DNA of 9,148 nucleotides. Source: CAZDEK01 sp964504625. GTDB lineage: Bacteria; Patescibacteriota; Saccharimonadia; CAILAD01; GCA-016700035. The translations under genes and the position numbers were made by a program. Shown piece by piece: positions 1 to 5,878 of the stretch. The notes below the pieces were generated by a model. It was not told the origin of the DNA and searched no databases. It saw nothing but the letters and a program-made list of their open reading frames with translations. The stretch spans positions 1 through 9,148 of the forward strand of contig CAZDEK010000034.1 of assembly GCA_964504625.1 (NCBI GenBank), written 5' to 3'. Each line of letters starts with the position of its first letter. The first letter of the stretch is position 1.

Positions 1-1403
1 TTTGTGGTAATGGCTGCTCGCCATCAAACTTGGACGACGGCGCAACAGCCTATAACGGCATTGGCTACTTGCCAAATCGCCAAGTACCCTGGAACCCAAA
101 CTGGCAAGTAGCAAGCGCCGGAGACAACGAGCTGATCATCCTCGATGATAGTAATGGCCAACTATACAGTTTTTCAAGCGTCAAAACTGGACTGGCCGCC
201 GTTACCCAGTGCGGACCGTTTTTCCGCGAGCGACTCTGCGCCTCCAGCGCCAGGATCTTGCGCAACCAGACCGGCAAGGTCGCTGACTATCGAACCTACG
301 AAGGGAGCACCGGCGATCGGGGCGGTGGCATCTCATACTATGCTGGGCTGCTAACTCCGCAAGAAGTCGCCGCCGGCGAAATTCGTCACGCCTTAAGTCT
401 GGGTATCTTTAATACCTCATGGGGTCCAGGTTGTACTAAAGAGCAGCTGTCCACTAATGATCCAAACGTCATCGGCCATACTTGCGGCACTGCAGTGGCG
501 CCAGCCGCAAAGCATGAATGGGAAAGCGCCCGCAAGGAAAGTGATCGCATAGCAGAATTTGCCGGTAAGCCAATTGACAGCCTCTACACCCTCGACAAAA
601 CCATCCCAGAAGGTATGCGTTTTGCCCTCAATATCACCGAGGATGACATCACTACTTGGATAAATAGCCGGGCCGACCTGAAAAGTAACCCAACCAAAGC
701 TCAAACCGCCCGCATCATTGCACGCGCCCTTCGCGACTATGGCATGATGCCACTTGACACCACTGGCTACCCGGCCACCATCCAGACAGCCGGTGGCATG
801 AGCGCAACCAATCGAGCACTTTGGAATCAATTGGGAATCACATCTACCTCTGACGATGATATCCTCAAGGGTCTCATCACCGATAAAAATCTCTATGTGG
901 TTGATGCGCCGACAAATAACTGTGTCGATGGGACCAAGAGCAAGTACTACTGCCCATACATAAGCAGCGTCTACCAAATAGGGGGCACGACAACAAGTAC
1001 TACGAGCTCTACCAGCATCAACACAACGCTCAGCACCACTACTCAGCCACCAACGACACAACCAAGCACAATCAGCCCACCGCCAGCGAGTGACAAGCAG
1101 CCCCCGACTGCACCTTCCAAACCTACTGCTTCACTTGAGCTTGATTTGCTGCGGGGGCGCTATAATCTCGCTCTGAAGTGGCAGCCTTCTACAGATAACA
1201 CAGCAGTAACAGCCTATCGGATCAGCCGCAATGGACAGGCCCTAGCTCAGGTAAAATCACCAACCTATACCGATACGACCGCAGCAGGGAATACCACCAT
1301 TAGCTACACCTTTCAGGCGCTCGATGCGGCGGGCAATATTTCGCCAAGCACTATTCTGAATGTCCGTTCCACCTGTTTCCTCATCTGGTGCTCACTGAAC
1401 TAG
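1..1403 (+). CDS. Secreted/surface protein with C-terminal fibronectin type III domain (5' partial)
   Basis: The reading frame is open to the left edge (first full codon at 3, reading CGNGCSPSN...), so the true start and any signal peptide lie outside the window; the TTG at 30 is probably not the start. The globular part (to about 980) contains GGGISYYAGLLTPQEV and GEIRHALSL, which resemble an unnamed family of secreted actinobacterial-type proteins with a 'YLGGLIRPWE...IRHAL' signature; I recall this from general knowledge and have not searched. About 981-1091 encodes a Thr/Ser/Pro-rich linker typical of exported multidomain proteins. About 1092-1360 encodes one fibronectin type III domain (ALKWQPSTDN, AYRISRNG, SYTFQALDAAGN). 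The protein ends in a short hydrophobic tail with two cysteines (STCFLIWCSLN). Many cysteines in the globular part fit extracytoplasmic folding. A role in attachment or in binding or processing surface polymer is inference; no catalytic residues are assigned. It is followed by a separate promoter, so it is probably not in an operon with the next gene. Confidence 0.8.
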   Translation, partial: CGNGCSPSNLDDGATAYNGIGYLPNRQVPWNPNWQVASAGDNELIILDDSNGQLYSFSSVKTGLAAVTQCGPFFRERLCASSARILRNQTGKVADYRTYEGSTGDRGGGISYYAGLLTPQEVAAGEIRHALSLGIFNTSWGPGCTKEQLSTNDPNVIGHTCGTAVAPAAKHEWESARKESDRIAEFAGKPIDSLYTLDKTIPEGMRFALNITEDDITTWINSRADLKSNPTKAQTARIIARALRDYGMMPLDTTGYPATIQTAGGMSATNRALWNQLGITSTSDDDILKGLITDKNLYVVDAPTNNCVDGTKSKYYCPYISSVYQIGGTTTSTTSSTSINTTLSTTTQPPTTQPSTISPPPASDKQPPTAPSKPTASLELDLLRGRYNLALKWQPSTDNTAVTAYRISRNGQALAQVKSPTYTDTTAAGNTTISYTFQALDAAGNISPSTILNVRSTCFLIWCSLN

Positions 1404-1453
1404 CTACACCATAAGCGACTTGACGAAATGTGAAAAAACTCGCCTTCCAATCA

Positions 1454-1482
1454 TTGACCGTTATCTGTTGAGATGATATAAT
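1454..1482 (+). promoter_or_regulatory. Near-consensus sigma-70-type promoter for the HTH gene
   Basis: TTGACC at 1454-1459 and a perfect TATAAT at 1477-1482 are separated by exactly 17 bp. Transcription would start near 1489-1490, leaving a leader of about 30 nt before the GTG at 1521. A purine-rich ribosome binding site (GAGAGGGTGA, 1504-1513) follows at a suitable distance. This is the best promoter in the window and suggests that the downstream gene is transcribed independently of the FN3 gene. Confidence 0.8.
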
Positions 1483-1492
1483 ATCTCTCAAC
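1467..1492. promoter_or_regulatory. Palindrome overlapping the -10 box (candidate operator)
   Basis: GTTGAGA (1467-1473) pairs with TCTCAAC (1486-1492), and inside these GATAT (1475-1479) pairs with ATATC (1481-1485) around a central A at 1480. Only the T at 1474 is unmatched. The dyad therefore covers the whole TATAAT box and the probable transcription start. A symmetrical dimeric repressor bound here would block RNA polymerase. The regulator is unknown; autoregulation by the downstream DNA-binding protein is a guess. Confidence 0.5.
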
Positions 1493-1503
1493 CAATATAC
1501 TAA

Positions 1504-1513
1504 GAGAGGGTGA
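1504..1513 (+). promoter_or_regulatory. Ribosome binding site of the HTH gene
   Basis: GAGAGGGTGA resembles the anti-16S complement (GGAGGTGA with one substitution or insertion). It ends 7 nt before GTG at 1521 and 10 nt before ATG at 1524. The spacing favours GTG slightly, but either codon could be used; they differ by a single methionine. Confidence 0.6.
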
Positions 1514-1520
1514 GTCTTAC

Positions 1521-2618
1521 GTGATGTCTACAATTACAACCGCTACATCAACCGATACAGACGTGCGCGAACTCGTGGAAAAACTGATCGACGAGAGCTT
1601 GCTTGTGCTGAAAAAAGATCGCGACCGAGAAGTAGTAGCCAAGAGGCATGGTCTGAAAAACCAGCCGACACACACACTGGAGCAAATTGGCAGCGAGCTG
1701 GGCATCACTCGTGAGCGTGTGCGCCAGATAGAAAAGGCTGCCTTGACGAAAATCCGTGATAATTATCAACCCGAACCAGAACTGCGCGATATCGTCGTTG
1801 CAGTTATTGACCAAAATGGCGGTATCGTACAGCTCACGTCGCTCGCAACTGCGCTGGAACTTAGCGATGCTGATCGCATGAACCTGGCGTACTTGGTTCG
1901 CATTATGCCGGATCTCGAACTCGTCGAGCACTCTGAAGATTTGGCAGCTGTGGTAGTCTTCGCTGATCCATACGATCGCGAGACGATTCTCGAACTCCAC
2001 CAAGAATTGACAGCAGCAGCCGATGCCCACGGAAAGCCGATTCGGTTTGACAAGCTCACAGGAGCGATCGATGGCCCTCATAAAACAGAAGCGCTCAAAG
2101 AATTAGCCGAGGCTTCAAAGCAACTGACCCACCTTGATGGTCATTGGGGATTGGTGAGCTGGCCCGAGGTTAATCCCAAAAGCATCCGCGATAAGACATA
2201 TCTGGTTCTGAAAAAGGCTGGCCGCCCCATGCATTTCACTGAGATTGCTGACAAAATCTCAAAGCTCGAAGCCAACCCAAAGCCAGTAACGACCCAAGCT
2301 GTACACAATGAACTCATTAAAGATAGTCGCTTTGTCTTGATAGGGCGCGGTATATACGCCCTAGCCGAATGGGGCTATCAGGCAGGCACTGTCGCCGACA
2401 TCATTGAGCAGATTCTGCGTGAAGAGAGCCCTTTGACCCGCGAGGAAATTATCAAGCGAGTATTAGCTCGTCGCCAGGTAAAAGTAGCTACCATTGCGCT
2501 CAATCTACAAGAGAAGCCTCAATTTGAGCGAGTAGGGAAGGGTCTCTACCAACTCAAGGCTGGTTTTGTGGCTGAGCCTCGGAAACGCCGTGGGCGTCCA
2601 CCGAAAAACACCGCCTAA
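1521..2618 (+). CDS. Sigma region 4-like HTH / HARE-HTH / AT-hook DNA-binding protein
   Basis: This is a 365-residue predicted transcription or nucleoid-associated protein. Residues about 17-82 look like sigma-70 region 4: TLEQIGSELGITRERVRQIE followed by KAALTKIR (52-79) is a near-textbook region 4.2 helix-turn-helix. No region 2 (-10 recognition, core-binding) is present, so it is not a complete sigma factor. Residues about 89-148 and 155-215 have winged-helix-like alternation but are weaker. Residues about 221-285 (DKTYLVLKKAGRPMHFTEIA, ending GRGIYALAEW) match the HARE-HTH fold known from RNA polymerase delta subunits and chromatin proteins. Residues 288-346 form a related winged unit ending GKGLYQLK. 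The C-terminus carries an AT-hook, RKRRGRPPK (354-362). GTG at 1521 is taken as the start because of the ribosome binding site. A role as RNA polymerase accessory factor or nucleoid-associated regulator is inferred from the domains; the DNA target is unknown. It lies 51 bp upstream of, and co-directional with, the ATPase gene. Confidence 0.85.
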   Translation: MMSTITTATSTDTDVRELVEKLIDESLLVLKKDRDREVVAKRHGLKNQPTHTLEQIGSELGITRERVRQIEKAALTKIRDNYQPEPELRDIVVAVIDQNGGIVQLTSLATALELSDADRMNLAYLVRIMPDLELVEHSEDLAAVVVFADPYDRETILELHQELTAAADAHGKPIRFDKLTGAIDGPHKTEALKELAEASKQLTHLDGHWGLVSWPEVNPKSIRDKTYLVLKKAGRPMHFTEIADKISKLEANPKPVTTQAVHNELIKDSRFVLIGRGIYALAEWGYQAGTVADIIEQILREESPLTREEIIKRVLARRQVKVATIALNLQEKPQFERVGKGLYQLKAGFVAEPRKRRGRPPKNTA

Positions 2619-2632
2619 ACTCCACATGAACC

Positions 2633-2656
2633 AGCGCACTCACCCTGAAGTGCGCT
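2633..2656 (+). terminator. Perfect hairpin without U-tract between HTH and ATPase genes
   Basis: AGCGCACT (2633-2640) and AGTGCGCT (2649-2656) are perfect 8-bp complements with an 8-nt loop, beginning 15 nt after the HTH stop codon. It is GC-rich and should be stable as RNA, but no run of T follows. It may be a weak or factor-dependent terminator, an mRNA 3' stabiliser or processing site, or a DNA-level operator next to the ATPase start. Terminator is the simplest label given the position. Confidence 0.4.
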
Positions 2657-2661
2657 ACAAT
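2656..2661 (+). promoter_or_regulatory. Possible -10 box for leaderless transcription of the ATPase gene
   Basis: TACAAT lies 8 nt upstream of the ATG at 2670. No Shine-Dalgarno-like sequence is visible before that ATG. A -10 box at this distance would place the transcript start at or next to the start codon, as in leaderless mRNAs. No good -35 box lies 16-18 bp upstream; that position is occupied by the hairpin. This is inference from spacing only. Confidence 0.35.
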
Positions 2662-2669
2662 GGATACTA

Positions 2670-5324
2670 ATGGAACCTCTTCTGAATCTCATCGGCGCCA
2701 TCTTTTCGATCATCGGCATCGCGCTGTTCCAGTATTGGGGCTGGACGCTGATTGCTGCCTATCTGATTTGGCAAATCTGGCAGAACCGACGTAGGGTACA
2801 GTACGTTGAAGCAACAGATCACACAATGCTACAAATCATTGTCCCAAAGGATAATGACAAAAAAGAGTTGTCAGCCGAACAGCTCTTTGCCAGCCTGCAT
2901 GGCATTCTTCGTCCCAAGCAAGAAATCGAGAAAGAAGGAATGATCCAGGAGCATATTAGCTTCGAAATTGTTTCTGAACAGAATATTATCAATTTTTATG
3001 TCTGGGTCCCATCCCACCTCAAAGACTATGTTGAGAGCCAGATTTACGCTCAATATCCCACCGTTCAGATCCTCGATGAAGTGGATGATTACGCGAAAAA
3101 AGATCTCGGTGAAGCGCTCACCGTCATTAGTGAAGTCAAAACCACCAAAGATTCTCTATATCCAATACGGACATTTCAGACGTTTGAAGTTGATCCACTA
3201 GCGGGGATTACGACTGTCCTAGCTAAGCTCGAGAGCAATGAGCAACTTTGGATCCAATATCTCATGCGCCCCGTCGATGACGGCTGGCATAAGCAATCAC
3301 TCCAGTTTGTGGCTGAGAGTAAGGGCGGCAAACGACCCGGTCTCTTTGATAACTGGCAACAAAGGTTGCTATTTTTGCCATTCGAACTACTCATTACGTT
3401 CTTCAAAGCTCTCGTAGCGCCGCCGGTACGCGAAGACAAAAAAGATGAAAAAAAGGAGTTGTCACCAGGTCAGCAGACAGTAAATGCGGCCGTTGAGGCC
3501 AAAGCCGAGAAAATCGGTTATGAAGTCAAGATTCGTGTAGCCTACATCGGAGAAAGTGCAGATGTCGCCAAGCAACGCTTACAGGCGTTATTTGGTGGCT
3601 TCAAGCAATTCAATAGTATTAATCTCAACGGCCTGACCGGTGGAAGTTACGACCCATCGCCAGAAGCTCTTCAGGAATATCGAGCACGCTACTTTGAGGG
3701 GAGTGGCTTTATCTTAAATGTCGAGGAGCTAGCTAGTATGTACCACCTGCCACATACTAGCGTCGAGACGCCGAATATCGCCTGGACTACCACCAAAGTC
3801 GGGGAGCCACCAACCAATATCCCGACCCTAGCAAACACACCCCAAGAAGCCTTATCACTTGTCGGGACAACAACTTTTCGTCAGACTAATGTGAAATTCG
3901 GCATCAAGCGCGATGATCGTAAACGGCATTTGTATATCATTGGTAAATCGGGTTCGGGTAAAAGCTTTCTGCTCTTACTGCTCACCCTGTCTGATATCTA
4001 CCATAATCAAGGTTTTGCCGTGGTTGATCCGCACGGTGACTTCGCCCAAGATGTGCTGCGCTACATCCCTGAGCATCGCCTCAATGACGTAGTCTACTTT
4101 AATCCGTCCGACTTCGAGCATCCGATCTCATTCAACCCGATGGAGAATGCCGATCCGAATATGCGGGCCTCCATCGCTTCGGAAATCATCGGCGTCCTCA
4201 AGAAAATGTTTGCAGATTCTTGGGGTCCACGGCTAGAACACATCTTGCGTTTTACACTGCTAGCTCTCCTCGAGACCCCAGACGCCAATCTCATGGGTAT
4301 TACGCGCATGCTGACTGATAAAAATTTCCGCAAAAAAATTGTTGATCAATTGACCGACGTGACGGTTCGCTCATTCTGGGTTAATGAGTTCGCCGCCTGG
4401 AATGATAAGTTTGCTACCGAAGCAGTGGCACCAATTCTTAACAAAGTAGGAGCCTTTACAGCTAATCCACTGATCCGCAATGTGATTGGTCAAAAGAAGT
4501 CGAGCTTTGATATTCGCCAAATGATGGATCAGGGTAAGATCCTCATATGCGATCTTTCACGTGGACGGCTAGGGGAGGATAATGCCGCAACACTCGGGGC
4601 CCTCATGATCTCTAAAATCCAGCTGGCTGCCATGAGTCGAGCTAATATACCCCTCGATGAACGCCGTCCATTCTATCTCTATGTCGACGAATTTCAGAAC
4701 TTTGCTACCGACTCCTTCTCGGTTATACTCTCAGAAGCACGCAAGTACGGCCTATACCTCACAGTTGCAAACCAGTATGTCGCCCAAATGCCTCAAGAGG
4801 TGAGAGATGCGGTTTTCGGCAATGTCGGGTCAATGATTACTTTCCGTGTAGGTGCTGATGATGCAGCCGCTCTCGTACGATACTTTGAACCTGTCTTCGA
4901 AGCCACCGACCTAACAAATCTCTCGCTCCAGAACATCTATGTGACGATGTCGATCGATGGTGAAACCAGCATCCCATTCTCGGCTAAGACCCTGCGCGTT
5001 CCAGCTCCCGAAAAAGACCAAACCCAAGAAATCATTCGGCGCTCGCGTGAAGCGTATAATGTTTCACGCACCGACGCCGAAACAGTGATTGCTGAATGGA
5101 GCGGTATGCGCTCGGATGGCAACAATGAGGATGAGAGCAAAGAGACTGGGGGATCCGCAACTCATCAAACAAATGAAAATCCCAAGCCAGCTCATGTTCA
5201 GAACCACCGACCACAACTTCAAGTATCGGGAGCGCAGCCGAAAAACTACTCAGAACTTTTAGCGGTTGGCTCAAAACCGTCAGGCAGCCATCCAAATAAT
5301 CGTAAACGTAAGCGTAAACGCTGA
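2670..5324 (+). CDS. Membrane-anchored VirD4/TraG/VirB4-like P-loop ATPase (type IV secretion/DNA-transfer class)
   Basis: This 884-residue protein starts with a hydrophobic stretch (about 5-37, one long or two short membrane helices) and has a second hydrophobic segment at about 231-251 (LLFLPFELLITFFKALVAPP) followed by a charged linker. The region between them and up to about 395 has no motif I recognise; it may be a CPR-specific N-terminal domain. The ATPase core is clear: Walker A GKSGSGKS (425-432), DPHGD (453-457) corresponding to the DPKGD-like motif of the VirD4/HerA superfamily, Walker B YLYVDEFQ (669-676, with D673 and E674), a conserved SEARKYGL segment, and the TVANQY motif (698-703). 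The C-terminal ~110 residues are polar and low-complexity, ending in the basic tail NNRKRKRKR. Members of this class are hexameric motors that pump DNA or protein across membranes. No VirB4, pilin, relaxase or other type IV component is visible here, so the substrate is unknown. ATG at 2670 is chosen because the hydrophobic N-terminus begins there; no ribosome binding site is visible. Confidence 0.88.
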   Translation: MEPLLNLIGAIFSIIGIALFQYWGWTLIAAYLIWQIWQNRRRVQYVEATDHTMLQIIVPKDNDKKELSAEQLFASLHGILRPKQEIEKEGMIQEHISFEIVSEQNIINFYVWVPSHLKDYVESQIYAQYPTVQILDEVDDYAKKDLGEALTVISEVKTTKDSLYPIRTFQTFEVDPLAGITTVLAKLESNEQLWIQYLMRPVDDGWHKQSLQFVAESKGGKRPGLFDNWQQRLLFLPFELLITFFKALVAPPVREDKKDEKKELSPGQQTVNAAVEAKAEKIGYEVKIRVAYIGESADVAKQRLQALFGGFKQFNSINLNGLTGGSYDPSPEALQEYRARYFEGSGFILNVEELASMYHLPHTSVETPNIAWTTTKVGEPPTNIPTLANTPQEALSLVGTTTFRQTNVKFGIKRDDRKRHLYIIGKSGSGKSFLLLLLTLSDIYHNQGFAVVDPHGDFAQDVLRYIPEHRLNDVVYFNPSDFEHPISFNPMENADPNMRASIASEIIGVLKKMFADSWGPRLEHILRFTLLALLETPDANLMGITRMLTDKNFRKKIVDQLTDVTVRSFWVNEFAAWNDKFATEAVAPILNKVGAFTANPLIRNVIGQKKSSFDIRQMMDQGKILICDLSRGRLGEDNAATLGALMISKIQLAAMSRANIPLDERRPFYLYVDEFQNFATDSFSVILSEARKYGLYLTVANQYVAQMPQEVRDAVFGNVGSMITFRVGADDAAALVRYFEPVFEATDLTNLSLQNIYVTMSIDGETSIPFSAKTLRVPAPEKDQTQEIIRRSREAYNVSRTDAETVIAEWSGMRSDGNNEDESKETGGSATHQTNENPKPAHVQNHRPQLQVSGAQPKNYSELLAVGSKPSGSHPNNRKRKRKR

Positions 5325-5418
5325 ACCACACTACCTGCTCTTCCGCATTCGGGGTGATTGGGCTTGGATAAGCATTACAGAGTTGTAGTCTTAATCAACT
5401 TCAATATCATTATTACGT

Positions 5419-5442
5419 GTCGCACAATGTATATTTTGCGAC
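5419..5442. repeat. Inverted TGCGAC boxes, with third copy at 5781-5791
   Basis: GTCGCA (5419-5424) is the inverted complement of TGCGAC (5437-5442); the arms extend inward to 9 bp with one mismatch. The right arm is part of TATTTTGCGAC (5432-5442), which recurs exactly as an 11-bp direct repeat at 5781-5791. The pattern suggests a binding motif present three times in this spacer; the function is unknown. Confidence 0.45.
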
Positions 5443-5572
5443 GTCACAACTATGGCGGCTAGGTTTGCTATTTATGCATAGTCTGGGCCAATCACATCAG
5501 TATCTAGATCGGCTTGCCGTTGTATCAAATACGCAACTACTCACTGTCAGCTTCTAACTTGATAAATACGTA

Positions 5573-5642
5573 GGATAATGCGATTTTAGATTGCTATTGA
5601 GAAATACATGTTTGAGCTAGCTAGCCGCAACTTCGCATTACC
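5573..5642. repeat. Long-range inverted repeat enclosing GCTAGCTAGC palindrome
   Basis: TAATGCGA (5576-5583) pairs perfectly with TCGCATTA (5633-5640). After one unpaired A at 5575, GG (5573-5574) pairs with CC (5641-5642). The arms enclose 49 nt containing the 10-bp palindrome at 5616-5625. In RNA this would close a multi-element fold; in DNA it may be chance. Confidence 0.3.
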
Positions 5643-5675
5643 TTGGTATAGCGATCACAGTACCTTGCAGACACC

Positions 5676-5693
5676 ATCTATTAGATAATAGAT
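5676..5693. repeat. 18-bp operator-like dyad
   Basis: ATCTATTA (5676-5683) and TAATAGAT (5686-5693) are perfect inverted copies separated by GA. The short spacer and AT-rich composition resemble a dimeric regulator site more than a terminator. No promoter is clearly associated with it. Confidence 0.35.
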
Positions 5694-5707
5694 ACAGCTA
5701 CAAACGC

Positions 5708-5743
5708 GTGAAACATCCTTGTTTCACAGCTTAGCAGCAAGCT
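5708..5743. repeat. Two adjacent hairpins, possible 3'-end structure of the ATPase transcript
   Basis: GTGAAAC (5708-5714) pairs with GTTTCAC (5721-5727) across a 6-nt loop. Directly abutting it, AGCTT (5728-5732) pairs with AAGCT (5739-5743), also across 6 nt. A T6 run follows only 30 nt later (5773-5778), so neither is a classical intrinsic terminator. The tandem arrangement would form two coaxial stem-loops in RNA. Confidence 0.4.
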
Positions 5744-5820
5744 CAATATATTGACTTTATATATTTATATGGTTTTTTAGTATTTTGCGACACACACGAT
5801 TATCCCTGAAAACTTGCTAC

Positions 5821-5850
5821 ACAGATAGCATGCCTACCTACCCTATCTGT
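5821..5850 (-). terminator. Candidate terminator of the beta-helix gene
   Basis: ACAGATAG (5821-5828) and CTATCTGT (5843-5850) are perfect 8-bp complements with a 14-nt loop. On the minus strand the hairpin lies 28 nt after the stop codon of the beta-helix gene. Only a short T4 run follows about 9 nt later on that strand, so as an intrinsic terminator it is weak. Confidence 0.35.
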
Positions 5851-5878
5851 TGGACAGGTATACAAATCGCCTACTCCC

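Larger units (their letters stand above)
5325..5878. other. 554-bp convergent intergenic region, AT-rich, rich in inverted repeats
   Basis: No convincing gene lies here. The longest ATG frames I followed on the plus strand (from about 5474 and 5608) are under 30 codons with no ribosome binding site. The base composition is visibly more AT-rich than the flanking genes. The stretch holds a TGCGAC repeat family (5419-5442 and 5781-5791), a long-range stem (5573-5583 with 5633-5642), the 10-bp palindrome GCTAGCTAGC (5616-5625), an 18-bp dyad (5676-5693), two adjacent hairpins (5708-5727, 5728-5743), a T6 run (5773-5778) and an 8-bp-stem hairpin (5821-5850). It must contain the 3' ends of the two converging transcripts. 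A structured RNA or a protein-binding region is possible but unproven. Confidence 0.7.

Noticed and set aside
417..1061. Long open frame on the minus strand opposite the FN3 protein gene
   Set aside because: Its translation is Cys/Trp/Gly-rich with no recognisable domain, and the plus-strand frame encodes a clear exported protein. It is an antisense shadow.
1548..2081. Minus-strand open frame opposite the HTH gene
   Set aside because: The plus-strand product has an unmistakable sigma region 4 motif, promoter and ribosome binding site; the antisense product shows no domain.
1521..2618. Reading the HTH gene as a sigma factor (rpoD/sigA)
   Set aside because: Region 2 and region 3 motifs are absent and the remaining sequence is winged-helix/HARE-HTH-like with an AT-hook.
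2670..5324. Calling the ATPase FtsK or a specific tra/vir gene
   Set aside because: The gamma domain and other FtsK hallmarks are not seen, and no type IV neighbours support a specific tra/vir name; only the superfamily is assigned.
5474..5691. Small ATG frames in the intergenic region (about 27 and 26 codons from 5474 and 5608)
   Set aside because: They are very short, without ribosome binding site or promoter, and have no recognisable composition.
5751..5783. TTGACT with nearby AT-rich -10-like sequences as a promoter
   Set aside because: The only plausible -10 (TAGTAT, 5778-5783) gives a 21-bp spacer and other TATA stretches are too close. It would also drive transcription antisense to the beta-helix gene.
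5325..5878. tRNA, known structured RNA or CRISPR array in the long spacer
   Set aside because: I found no T-loop signature (GGTTCGAATCC-like), no cloverleaf, no recognised RNA core and no regularly spaced repeats.
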